A stretch of 64,000 bases of DNA. Source: Rothia koreensis (lineage in GTDB: Bacteria; Actinomycetota; Actinomycetes; Actinomycetales; Micrococcaceae). The notes below the pieces were generated by a model. It saw only the letters and a program-made list of their open reading frames with translations, was not told the origin of the DNA and did not search any database. Of this stretch, positions 48,721 through 57,380 are shown in pieces. The stretch is from contig NZ_NOIQ01000001.1 of NCBI RefSeq assembly GCF_004136575.1, positions 62,001 through 126,000 of the forward strand, in the 5' to 3' direction. Numbering within the stretch: position 1 is the stretch's first letter; every line of letters starts with the position of its first letter. The translations under genes and the position numbers were made by a program.

Positions 48721-50351
48721 GGACGTACACCGCCGAACACATCACGCAGACCGAGAAACCGCATCTGGACGCGGGAGTTCCCCTCATGGACCGGGCCTCC
48801 CACGGGCTCGGAGAGACTGCGTCACGGCTGTTGGCCGAACGCACGGGCACATCCTTCGGGAAGCACGCGCTGTTGCTGGTCGGCAAGGGCAACAACGGTG
48901 GTGACACTCTGTATGCGGGGGCGTACCTGCGATCGGAGGGCATGAAGGTCACCGCCGTCCTCCTGGCCGACGGTTGTCACGATGAGGGGCTGGAATCCTT
49001 CACTCGGTCTGGGGGACACGTGCTCCGGGTATCGGACATGTCCGAATCGGATGCTGTGCGCAGCGTCGTCGACGAATCGGATCGGGCGGATCTGATCATC
49101 GACGGAATTCTCGGTACCGGCGGTCGCGGCGGCCTGAGGAGCCCCGCGCGCGACGTCGTCGCGGCACTCGGTGCGCGGCACGGCACGTCGGAAGCAAGGA
49201 ATCGCGACCGGAAACCCCTGGTCATCGCGTGTGATGTTCCTTCGGGGCTGGACGCGACCACCGGCCAGGTTCACGGTCCGGTTCTCCCCGCGGATGTCAC
49301 GGTGACTTTCATCGGCGCGAAGACCGGGCTCGTCGCCACCCCGCGGCGTAGTCTCGTCGGCCGCATCGTCGTCCTGGACCTCGGAATCGGCGAGGACCTC
49401 CCCGCAGCCGACGCCGAGGTCATGCAGAATTCGGATTTCCCCAGCGTGTGGCCGATGCCGCGTGAAGGGGACCAGAAGTATTCCCGGGGCGTCCTGGGCA
49501 CCGTGGTCGGCAGCGACGATTTTCCCGGCGCGGGACTCATGTGCCTCAGGGCTGCGATCAACGCCGGCGTCGGGATGGCCCGGTATACCGGAGGCGACTT
49601 CCTTGCCGGAACCGTCGCGGTGGCCTGTCCGGAAGCCGTGCGGACTGAGGCGGTCGGCGTCGACAGGGTTCAGGCCTGGGCCATCGGATCCGGAGCCACG
49701 GGGTCGGTTCGAGAACACGATATCCGGGCCGCGCTGGACTCCGGGCTTCCTTTGGTCGCCGACGCCGCCGCCATCGATATCCTCGCCCGCGACGCCGCCG
49801 ACGACTCCCGATCCGCCCCACACGTTGTCATGACGCCCCACGCGGGCGAACTCGAGCAGGCACTCGAATGGTTCTCTCGACTCAACTCCAAGGGCGCCGA
49901 ACCGTTGAGACAAGCCGCGGAGGATGCGGGATGGCCTCGCGAGGAATTCCCCGAGGAGGGGTATCCGTCTCGCGAGACCATAGAATCCAGCCCGCTGGTG
50001 TGGGCCCGTGCAGCACAGACAGTCCTCGGCGGGACGATTCTGCTCAAAGGCCCGACCACGGTTGTGGCGGGTCCGGGGCGCACGTGGGTGCATTCCGGAA
50101 ACAGCTTCTGGCTTGCGACAGCCGGTTCGGGTGATACTCTGACCGGCATCCTCGGAGCCGGCATCGCCGCGTACGCGGCACGCGTCGAGAACGGCCAGGC
50201 GGACCCCGCCGACCATGACGCCTGGGCGCGTGTCACCGCTGCCGGTCTGCTGGTTCAGCGTGCGATGAGCCGGGTCGCTCCCGGACCGGTGCCGCCGACC
50301 GTGGCCGCGGAACGGATTCCTCAGGCGTTGGGCAACCTGGCCGGACGCTGA
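48711..50351 (+). CDS. nnrDE: Bifunctional NAD(P)H-hydrate epimerase / ADP-dependent dehydratase
   Basis: The enzyme repairs hydrated NADH and NADPH. The 546-residue fusion has an N-terminal epimerase domain (about 1-225; VGKGNNGGDTLYAGAYLR and DGILGTGGRGGLRSPARDVV) and a C-terminal dehydratase domain (about 235-545). The latter has KYSRGVLGTVVGSDDFPGAG, TPHAGELEQAL and the nucleotide site ATAGSGDTLTGILGA. GTG 48711 lies inside acpS, so translation is coupled. It reaches the convergent sugar transferase, 9 bp away. Confidence 0.95.
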   Translation: MGLRTYTAEHITQTEKPHLDAGVPLMDRASHGLGETASRLLAERTGTSFGKHALLLVGKGNNGGDTLYAGAYLRSEGMKVTAVLLADGCHDEGLESFTRSGGHVLRVSDMSESDAVRSVVDESDRADLIIDGILGTGGRGGLRSPARDVVAALGARHGTSEARNRDRKPLVIACDVPSGLDATTGQVHGPVLPADVTVTFIGAKTGLVATPRRSLVGRIVVLDLGIGEDLPAADAEVMQNSDFPSVWPMPREGDQKYSRGVLGTVVGSDDFPGAGLMCLRAAINAGVGMARYTGGDFLAGTVAVACPEAVRTEAVGVDRVQAWAIGSGATGSVREHDIRAALDSGLPLVADAAAIDILARDAADDSRSAPHVVMTPHAGELEQALEWFSRLNSKGAEPLRQAAEDAGWPREEFPEEGYPSRETIESSPLVWARAAQTVLGGTILLKGPTTVVAGPGRTWVHSGNSFWLATAGSGDTLTGILGAGIAAYAARVENGQADPADHDAWARVTAAGLLVQRAMSRVAPGPVPPTVAAERIPQALGNLAGR

Positions 50352-50360
50352 CCCAGCCGG

Positions 50361-51920
50361 TCAGTGCGCTCCCACGGCGGTGAACACGGCTCGGACGGTT
50401 TTGCACAGCACGATGATGTCACCGATGACGGACCAGTTTTCCACGTAGTACAGGTCCAGCCGGGTTGACTCCTCCCAGGAAAGGTCGGAGCGGCCCGAAA
50501 CCTGCCACAGGCCGGTAATGCCGGGTTTGACCAGAAGGCGGCGGTGGACATCCTCCTCGTACCGACGAACCTCATCGTCCAGGGGCGGGCGCGGGCCGAC
50601 GAGAGACATGTTGCCCGTCAGCACGTTCCACAGCTGGGGCAACTCGTCGAGCGAATAGCGACGCATGAATCGCCCGACACGGGTTACTCGCGGGTCGTCC
50701 GCGATCTTGAACAGAACTCCCTGGCCCTCGTTCCGGTCCATGAGTTGGGCCTTGAGCTCCTCCGCATTGGGGACCATCGAGCGGAATTTGTACATCGAGA
50801 ACGTGGAGCCGTGGTGCCCCACGCGCTTCTGGGCGAAAAACACCGGCCCCTGCGGGGAATCCAGCTTGACCACGAGGGCCAGCACTGCCAGCAGGGGTGA
50901 GAGCAGCAGCAGCCCGAGCGCACTTCCGACGATGTCGAGCAGGCGTTTGACGAATGCGGCGGGTCCCCGCATGCGGGGCGTCGACACGTGAATCAAGGGA
51001 AGGCCATTGAGCGGCTGCGTATGGAAACGCGGTCCCGCAATGTCCGTGAGCGCGGGGGCCATCATGAGGCCGACATGCTCGTCGGCGAGCAACCACCCCA
51101 GCTTGCGCATGTTCCGCGGCCAGATGAGATGCCCGGTCGACATGGCGACGACGTCGATCGCGTGCTCCCGCACCACGCGCAAGATTTCCTCGGGGTCCGT
51201 GCTGTGCCCCAGCAGAGGGACGTCGCGGTGAGCGGCAAGCTTCTGCGCATCGGGCAGACCTGCGAAATAGATGCCCGCGGGAACGTAACCGTAATTGCGG
51301 GCGCCGTCCATGGTCTCGACCAGGTGCGCCGTGGACTTGGCATCGCCGATGATCAGGGCCCGGATCAGAGCCCGCCCCAGAGTGCGGCGTCGAACGATCC
51401 ACGTCCGGAACATGAGGCGTTGCATCAACAGCAAGAGGATGCCCAGGGGAGCGGCGATCAACACGTACCCACGTGCCAGCTGGGCGCCGACGGCGTAGGC
51501 AAGAATCGCGATTGCCGCGAAGACCGCCAACGAGGACGTGACGACTTTCCGGTATTCGTCATTGCCGGCTCCGAGGATGCGCGAAGTCCGTGCGCCCCCG
51601 AGCCACAGTGTGACCCACCAGATGACTCCGAGGCCCGAGGAAATGATGCCGTACGCGATCGGATCGTTGCCCCTGATGGGCAGCGTTTCATCGAGGTCCG
51701 TGCCGAACCGAAGTGTCTGGGCGACGAACACGGCGATCGCGATCGCGATCGCGTCCGTAACGGACAAAACCTGGACGGCCTTGGTGTTCCACGTCATTCG
51801 GTGAGCCCGAGGCGACGCCGTCGACGCCTCGGCCACCGAGCCGGCCGCCGAATCAGAATCCCCCGAAGCGATGGCCACCGGCACTTTTTTGGGCGCGCCT
51901 GAGCCCCTCATTGTCGTCAT
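50361..51920 (-). CDS. Polyprenyl-phosphate sugar-1-phosphate transferase (exopolysaccharide initiation)
   Basis: This membrane enzyme family starts polysaccharide repeat synthesis by loading a sugar phosphate on undecaprenyl phosphate. The 519-residue product has four N-terminal membrane helices (about 50-180), a central Rossmann-like region (ALIIGDAKSTAHLVETMDG), a fifth helix (about 325-350) and the catalytic domain. The latter has KRLLDIVGSALGLLLLSP, MYKFRSMVPNAEE, RRYSLDELPQLWNVL, GPRPPL and VKPGITGLWQVSGRS. The start ATG 51920 has GGGGGATCC upstream; ATG 51911 is close by. No other polysaccharide genes are adjacent apart from the acyltransferase at the window end. The sugar cannot be predicted. 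Confidence 0.92.
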   Translation of the reverse strand: MTTMRGSGAPKKVPVAIASGDSDSAAGSVAEASTASPRAHRMTWNTKAVQVLSVTDAIAIAIAVFVAQTLRFGTDLDETLPIRGNDPIAYGIISSGLGVIWWVTLWLGGARTSRILGAGNDEYRKVVTSSLAVFAAIAILAYAVGAQLARGYVLIAAPLGILLLLMQRLMFRTWIVRRRTLGRALIRALIIGDAKSTAHLVETMDGARNYGYVPAGIYFAGLPDAQKLAAHRDVPLLGHSTDPEEILRVVREHAIDVVAMSTGHLIWPRNMRKLGWLLADEHVGLMMAPALTDIAGPRFHTQPLNGLPLIHVSTPRMRGPAAFVKRLLDIVGSALGLLLLSPLLAVLALVVKLDSPQGPVFFAQKRVGHHGSTFSMYKFRSMVPNAEELKAQLMDRNEGQGVLFKIADDPRVTRVGRFMRRYSLDELPQLWNVLTGNMSLVGPRPPLDDEVRRYEEDVHRRLLVKPGITGLWQVSGRSDLSWEESTRLDLYYVENWSVIGDIIVLCKTVRAVFTAVGAH

Positions 51921-52015
51921 TGTCAGCGGATCCCCCTACCGCAACATGTCGAAAGGCAACAGATCGCCGTGTTCGTGCGAGACGGCGAAAAATTACCGAA
52001 GAGTATGCATCGCTA

Positions 52016-52801
52016 CTATAGCCCGACGTCCTTCGAGGGGAGGAGTCCGTCCACTATGTAGTTGGTTACTTTCGAGTAATGATGCGGGACAACATTGTCG
52101 TCCATCGGGACGCAGACTTCGAGCGCCCCCTGCGCTTCGGAGACAAACAGTCCCGGATCGTTGCAATCCGCGATGCCGATGGTCGGTATTCCGGCCGAAG
52201 CGGCGGCTCCGGCCCAACCGTGGTCCGCCACCACGACATCGGGGCGCGAACCTCGGGCGGACAGCTGCTCCAGGACCAGGCGCATCGGGTGCGGGAAGTG
52301 AGTATGCGCCAGCGAGCCGTACTGCTGGAACATGACGACGTCGTTGATCTGGCGGATGTCGCCCCCGTCGAACGCCATGCCCTCCTCGATACCGATCACG
52401 GAGGCGCCGCCTTGGCGGGCGGCGTCGGCCATGTGCTGGTAGATCGGGAACAGGCCTGCAGGATGACCGGTGGCGAACAGGATGGCATCTCCGGCCTCCA
52501 CGGCCTGGCGGAAGCGCTCGCGGTAGCGGTTCAGGGCGCGAAGGCACAGGTCTGTCCCGATGGTGTCCTGGCCTTCGACGTGACTTCGGTCGGCGACGAT
52601 GCCGCACCGCGTGACCATCAGGTCGAAGACCTCGTCCCAGCTCCACTCCCGTGTGAGATCGACTCCGAATTCGAGGTGTTCGTTGCCGTCGAGAAAGCCG
52701 GTGATGTGAGCGAGGTTGACCTCTCGGGCGGTAGCGACCTCGCCCGTGATGCGAGTCGTCTCGAGGTGCTCGGCCAGGGCGGTCAGGTCTTCGGCGGTCA
52801 T
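52016..52801 (-). CDS. Predicted phosphatase downstream of mshA (candidate mycothiol-pathway phosphatase)
   Basis: I recognise this as an actinobacterial family usually annotated only as phosphatase; I recall no confirmed substrate. The 261-residue product has a helical start (1-95), then FATGHPAGLFPIYQHMADAA, GIEEGMAFDGGDIRQINDVV and DVVVADHGWAGAAASAGIPT, a pattern with clustered His/Asp that fits a metal or phosphate site. No signal peptide is visible. The start at 52801 is chosen for the GGAGAAG in front of it. It lies 47 bp after mshA on the same strand. MshA's product carries a phosphate that must be removed, so this is a candidate for that step, by position. Confidence 0.75.
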   Translation of the reverse strand: MTAEDLTALAEHLETTRITGEVATAREVNLAHITGFLDGNEHLEFGVDLTREWSWDEVFDLMVTRCGIVADRSHVEGQDTIGTDLCLRALNRYRERFRQAVEAGDAILFATGHPAGLFPIYQHMADAARQGGASVIGIEEGMAFDGGDIRQINDVVMFQQYGSLAHTHFPHPMRLVLEQLSARGSRPDVVVADHGWAGAAASAGIPTIGIADCNDPGLFVSEAQGALEVCVPMDDNVVPHHYSKVTNYIVDGLLPSKDVGL

Positions 52802-52848
52802 GCTTCTCCTTCGCGGACGGTGTGACGTAACGGTGTGTACGGTGCTGA

Positions 52849-54120
52849 TCAGTGGCGGCGCAGGTCCTGATACAGGCCTGCGGTTCGTCGAGCGGCGTCG
52901 TCCCACGTCAGCGTGCGCGCGTGGGCCAATCCGGAGGCGGACAGCCGCTGCAACAGGTCGGGCGAGCGCGCGGCACGGACGAGTTCCCGGGCCCACGTCT
53001 CGGGAGTCCGGCGCCCGACGAGGATTCCGGCTCGTCCGTCGTCCACGGCGACTCGCAATCCGCTGACGTCCGAGGCGAGGACCGGAGCGCCCGAGGCCTG
53101 GGCCTCGAGGGCAACCAGGCCGAAAGTTTCCGAGGAGGAAGGGCACGCGACCACGTCGCACCGACGGAAGGCCTCCGCGAGCTGTTCCCGGCCGCTGGCC
53201 GGCACGAAGAGGCAACGGTCCAGGATCCCGCGTTCGCGTGCCAGGGCGCGAAGGGAGGACATGTAGTCCTCCGGCGCTGTTCCCCGGATTTCCAGGCGGA
53301 TCGATGGAACGTGTTCCGCCGCGAGGGCGACGGCCTCGATCAGGATTTCAGGGCCCTTGAGGGGTTGGGGGCGGCCGGCGAACAGCACGGTGAATGGGCC
53401 CGTGGTCACGGCCCCGCGGCGTCTTTCTTCCGACGTGGGCCGGAATATCGCCGTATCGACACCCGGCGGGATGACTCGCAGTCGTTCGGGGGCGGCGTCG
53501 TAGAGGTCACGCATTTGCTCCGCCTCGTACCGCGTGTTGACGACCACCGCATCGGCGAGGGCAGTAAGACGCTGTTCGGCCGACGCGCGTGCCTCCGGTT
53601 CGGGGTTTTCACCGCCACGCGAGTGCAGGTTCTTGACGCGTGCGGTCGTGTGGAAGGTCAGCACGAGTGGTGCGCTGGTGCCCAACTCCCCGCGGTAGGC
53701 CGTGGCGGCCTCACCGGAGAGCCAATAGTGGGCGTGAACGATACCGGGGGACAAGGAATTCTCCCGTGCGTACCGTGCGCATGCCCGTCCGAAGTCTTTG
53801 GTCAGGACGGGCAGGTCCTCCTTGGCCGCGCCCAGAGCCTTGGGCAGGTACAACGTGTGTACGACGACGCCGGGTTCGGGCCGGGCCGTCGCGACCTGCT
53901 CCATCGATGGGTCGGGATGCGGATCGTTGGTGACCTCCGCGGGATCGGTCGCGAGGGTGAAGGCCTCGACTCGAAAGCCCTGGGCCGCGAGCGCCCGGGA
54001 GAGACACGCGATGTAGACGTTCATGCCCCCCGCGTTGCCGTCGCCCGGCTGGGCCAGGGGAGAGGTGTGCATGCTGAAAAGGTGTACTGACTCTTGCTCG
54101 CCCGCGCCCGAAATGCCCAC
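52849..54120 (-). CDS. mshA: D-inositol-3-phosphate glycosyltransferase (mycothiol synthesis)
   Basis: MshA joins GlcNAc from UDP-GlcNAc to inositol-3-phosphate, the first step to mycothiol. The 423-residue GT4 protein has the diagnostic N-terminal HTSPLAQPGDGNAGGMNVYI, the later HYWLSGEAATAY, FAGRPQPLKGPEIL and the donor-site SSSETFGLVALEAQASGAPV. GTG 54120 is taken as start because no methionine lies between it and the conserved block in a better place. It is divergent from alr across 110 bp. Other mycothiol genes are not in the window. Confidence 0.92.
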   Translation of the reverse strand: MGISGAGEQESVHLFSMHTSPLAQPGDGNAGGMNVYIACLSRALAAQGFRVEAFTLATDPAEVTNDPHPDPSMEQVATARPEPGVVVHTLYLPKALGAAKEDLPVLTKDFGRACARYARENSLSPGIVHAHYWLSGEAATAYRGELGTSAPLVLTFHTTARVKNLHSRGGENPEPEARASAEQRLTALADAVVVNTRYEAEQMRDLYDAAPERLRVIPPGVDTAIFRPTSEERRRGAVTTGPFTVLFAGRPQPLKGPEILIEAVALAAEHVPSIRLEIRGTAPEDYMSSLRALARERGILDRCLFVPASGREQLAEAFRRCDVVACPSSSETFGLVALEAQASGAPVLASDVSGLRVAVDDGRAGILVGRRTPETWARELVRAARSPDLLQRLSASGLAHARTLTWDDAARRTAGLYQDLRRH

Positions 54121-54230
54121 GCTCTCAACAGTACGTCACCCGACCGCTCGCTCGCCGGGCAGGCGGTCGCTCGACCTCGTCCGGAGTTCACATCATCGGG
54201 CGGAGGGCCGCAAGGTGAGAGAATGACCCC

Positions 54231-55499
54231 ATGCCATCCGCAGAACTGAACAGTGGCCCGACCACGGGCACGTCCGCCGTCCCCGGACCGGGGCAGTCCA
54301 TCGATTTTCCTGCCGAGCAGGCGCTGCCCGAGCGTGCGGCCCTGATTGATCTGGCGGCGATCGCGTCCAACGTGGCGCGCATCAAGGAACTCGCGGGCGC
54401 GGCGAAGCTCATCGCGATCATCAAAGCGGACGCCTACGGCCACGGGGCTCTGCCCGTAGCGCGGACCGTCCTGGGGGCCGGGGCCGATGCCCTCGGGCTG
54501 GTGCATGTTCGGGAAGCCCTCGAATTGCGAGCGGAAGGGGTATCCGGGCGGATGCTTGCCTGGCTCCACACGCGGGCCACGAATTTCGAGGCGGCCATCG
54601 AGCAGGACATCGAGCTGGGCGCGTCCGGGTGGGACCTTGAGGCTGCCGCGGAGGCGGCGTCCTCCGTCGGTGCGCCGGCCAAGGTCCACCTCAAGATCGA
54701 TACGGGCCTCGGTCGCAACGGCTGCACCATGGAGGAATGGCCGGGGCTGGTCGGGCGGGCCGCACAACTCGAGGCCGACGGCCTGGTCAGGGTCACCGGT
54801 ATCTTTTCGCATCTGGCCGTCGCCGACGAGCCGGATCGTGCCGAGACCCGGGAGCAGCTCGACAAATTCGACGATGCCGTGCACCAGGCCCGCGCCGCGG
54901 GGCTGGCTCCCGACCTGTTGCACGTCGCCAACAGCCCGGGCATCCTGACCGCGGATCGTTATGCCAGTGGCGGGACCAACCGCATGACGGCCGACGCCGT
55001 TCGCGTCGGCGTCGCGCTCTACGGGCTGTCGCCGGTTCCCGGGACTCCGCCTGAGGAATTCGGGCTCACACCGGCCATGACACTGCAGACCTTCGTCAGC
55101 TCCGTCAAAGAGGTTCCCGCCGGGCAAGGGGTTTCCTACGGGTTGCGGTACTCGACGTCTCGACCCACGACCTTGGCCCTGATACCCCTTGGATACGGGG
55201 ACGGCGTGCCGCGGGTCGCCACCGGTGGACCAGTGAGGATCTATCCCTCGGGCGCGGAAGCGGCCACCTACCCGGAGGTTGGTCGGATCGCGATGGACCA
55301 GCTCGTCGTCGACCTGGGCCGACCCGGTCTCTCCGACCCGTCCCTGGGGTACCTGCACGCGCCCGTCGTCCTCTTCGGATCCGGCGACAACCCTTCCGTC
55401 AATGACTGGGCCGACGCCGCCGGGACCATCAATTACGAGATCGTGACGAGAATCTCCCCGCGGGTCGACCGCATCTATCTGCGAGAGGACAACGCGTGA
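54231..55499 (+). CDS. alr: Alanine racemase
   Basis: Alr makes D-alanine for peptidoglycan using pyridoxal phosphate. The 422-residue product has the cofactor lysine, Lys65, in AIIKADAYGHGA and the second catalytic tyrosine in GQGVSYGLRY, with GIFSHLAVAD and LGYGDGVPR in order. The first 35 residues before ERAALIDLAAI are extra. GAGAAT lies six bases before ATG 54231, which hints at a leaderless mRNA, but AAGGTGAGAG is also present further up. The stop overlaps tsaE by four bases. Confidence 0.96.
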   Translation: MPSAELNSGPTTGTSAVPGPGQSIDFPAEQALPERAALIDLAAIASNVARIKELAGAAKLIAIIKADAYGHGALPVARTVLGAGADALGLVHVREALELRAEGVSGRMLAWLHTRATNFEAAIEQDIELGASGWDLEAAAEAASSVGAPAKVHLKIDTGLGRNGCTMEEWPGLVGRAAQLEADGLVRVTGIFSHLAVADEPDRAETREQLDKFDDAVHQARAAGLAPDLLHVANSPGILTADRYASGGTNRMTADAVRVGVALYGLSPVPGTPPEEFGLTPAMTLQTFVSSVKEVPAGQGVSYGLRYSTSRPTTLALIPLGYGDGVPRVATGGPVRIYPSGAEAATYPEVGRIAMDQLVVDLGRPGLSDPSLGYLHAPVVLFGSGDNPSVNDWADAAGTINYEIVTRISPRVDRIYLREDNA

Positions 55500-56086
55500 G
55501 CCACGCGAACGACCAGTCACCATCCACACGGCCCCAGAAGGCCGAACTCGATGTGCAGCTCGGCAGCCCCGAGGCGACGGCCCGGGTTGCGCACGCGCTC
55601 GCGGGGAATCTCCGGTCCGGTGACCTGGTGGTGCTGACCGGGGAATTGGGAGCGGGAAAGACGACGTTCACCCGGGCTCTCGGCGACGGACTGGGTGTTC
55701 GTGGTGCGGTGATCTCCCCGACGTTCGTCCTTTCCCGGATTCACCCGAACGATTCGGACGGTGCCCGCCCCGGTGGGCCGGACCTGGTGCACGTGGACGC
55801 CTACAGGCTGTCCAGCCCGGAGGAGGTCGACGACCTCGATCTCGAGTACACCATGGACCGCTCCGTGACGGTCGTCGAATGGGGCCGGGATCTGGTGGAA
55901 CACCTGAGTGATTCCCGGGTCGAGATCACGCTGATCCGCTCGCAGGGGTCGGATGCGCCGCTGGTCGAGGGCGAGGAGGAGGACCGTGATCCCCGACGTG
56001 CCGTCATCTCCTTCATGGGCGACAGGTGGGGTGAGCCGGAAATCGAACAGCTCGTCCACAAAATCCGGGCAGCGGCCGAAGAATAG
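55496..56086 (+). CDS. tsaE: tRNA t6A-modification ATPase TsaE
   Basis: TsaE is the ATPase partner of TsaB-TsaD in making t6A37 in ANN-decoding tRNAs. The 196-residue product has the P-loop GELGAGKT (49-56), SPTFVLSRIH and the Walker-B-like LVHVDAYRLSSPEEV, then VVEWGRDLVEHL. The C-terminal acidic stretch GEEEEDR is family-variable. GTG 55496 overlaps alr by four bases. A 23-bp gap follows before tsaB. Confidence 0.95.
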   Translation: MSHANDQSPSTRPQKAELDVQLGSPEATARVAHALAGNLRSGDLVVLTGELGAGKTTFTRALGDGLGVRGAVISPTFVLSRIHPNDSDGARPGGPDLVHVDAYRLSSPEEVDDLDLEYTMDRSVTVVEWGRDLVEHLSDSRVEITLIRSQGSDAPLVEGEEEDRDPRRAVISFMGDRWGEPEIEQLVHKIRAAAEE

Positions 56087-56109
56087 TTCCTCGCATTAGA
56101 CTTGGGGGC

Positions 56110-56826
56110 GTGCTCATTCTCGGTTGCGATACATCTTCCATAGCCAGCGGCGCCCTGGTTCGGGTCCCGGTCGTCGATGGCGCCCCGGACGCCGGTCACC
56201 TCGAAGTGCTCGGCAGCTTCCGGACCCAAGACACCCGATCGCACGCGGAAGCCATGGCTCCGGGCGTCCGCGACCTCTTGGAGACCGCCGGAATCCGTGG
56301 GCAGGATCTGGACCTGATTCTCACTGGGGTGGGCCCCGGGCCATTCACGGGACTGCGCGCGGGCATCATGACGGCCAGAGCCCTGGGGTGGGCCTGGAAA
56401 GTCCCCGTGCGCGGTGTCGTCAGTCTGGATGCCGTGGCCGAGGGCAGTTTTCACGACGCCGCTTCCGCCGGGCACACCGTTTTCGGCGTCGCGACCGACG
56501 CGCGGCGTCGCGAGGTTTACAGCGCCGTCTATCGCCTGGCCGACGACGCGACCGGCGCCACGGGGTATACGAGGGCTCACGGACCCGTCGTCGGACCTGC
56601 CGGGGACTTGGAGCCCCAGATCCCCATGGCCGGTCGCGGCGCCGAGCTCTACGCCGACGTCCTCACCCCCGTGTCCGGACACGACCAGGACGAACCCTTG
56701 GCGGAACTTCTGGTCGCCTCCGCGCTGCGCACGGGACTGGACGCGACCCTGGAATCGACATCGCCCCTCTACCTGAGGGAATCCGATGCCCGTGTGCCCG
56801 CCGACAGGAAGAAGGCCACCAGATGA
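56110..56826 (+). CDS. tsaB: tRNA t6A-modification protein TsaB
   Basis: TsaB pairs with TsaD as the scaffold of the t6A enzyme. The 238-residue product has the ASKHA-like start LILGCDTSSIASGALV and the block ILTGVGPGPFTGLRAGIMTA. The GTG at 56110 has TAGACT (56097-56102) seven bases before it, so a second, leaderless promoter is possible. The stop overlaps the next gene by four bases. Confidence 0.95.
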   Translation: MLILGCDTSSIASGALVRVPVVDGAPDAGHLEVLGSFRTQDTRSHAEAMAPGVRDLLETAGIRGQDLDLILTGVGPGPFTGLRAGIMTARALGWAWKVPVRGVVSLDAVAEGSFHDAASAGHTVFGVATDARRREVYSAVYRLADDATGATGYTRAHGPVVGPAGDLEPQIPMAGRGAELYADVLTPVSGHDQDEPLAELLVASALRTGLDATLESTSPLYLRESDARVPADRKKATR

Positions 56827-57380
56827 CCCGGCCCAGCATCGGCCCGCGGCCCACTCCTTCCGTGTCTGATACCGAAGTCCCGGTCGAGTCCGAGACGCTT
56901 CCGGCCGGATACTCCGCTCGCACCGCCGAACTGGACGATCTCGAGGCCGTTCACGAACTCGAGTCAGCGCTGTTCCCCGAGGACGCGTGGCCCATCGACA
57001 TGTTCCTCGCGGAGATCTCCCACCCCGCGCGTCGCTACACCGTGGTCGAAGCAGGCGGAGAGCTCATCGCCTACTCGGGGATGATGGCCGTTGCGGACAC
57101 GGGGGATGTGCAAACCATTGCCGTTCGACCCGGCCACGAAGGGCGTGGGATCGGCCGATGGCTCATGAACAGAATGCATGAGCAGGCACGGGCCATGGGA
57201 GCCGAGACCATGATGCTGGAGGTCCGCGCCGACAACCCCAGGGCCCAAGGGCTGTACACGGTCCTGGGCTACGAACCGATACACGAACGCCGGGGCTACT
57301 ATCAGGGCGGCGTGGACGCCGTCATCATGAGCCTCGATCTGAGAGCCGGCGCAGACCGCACGGAGGGATCCAACCGTTGA
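56823..57380 (+). CDS. rimI: Ribosomal-protein-alanine N-acetyltransferase RimI
   Basis: RimI is a GNAT acetyltransferase that acetylates N-termini, in E. coli that of S18. The 185-residue product has an N-terminal variable stretch (1-28), [16 protein letters not shown], the acetyl-CoA loop [14 protein letters not shown], and the C-terminal [18 protein letters not shown] and [20 protein letters not shown] 56823 overlaps tsaB. The place between tsaB and tsaD is the common actinobacterial order. Confidence 0.94.
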   Translation: MTRPSIGPRPTPSVSDTEVPVESETLPAGYSARTAELDDLEAVHELESALFPEDAWPIDMFLAEISHPARRYTVVEAGGELIAYSGMMAVADTGDVQTIAVRPGHEGRGIGRWLMNRMHEQARAMGAETMMLEVRADNPRAQGLYTVLGYEPIHERRGYYQGGVDAVIMSLDLRAGADRTEGSNR

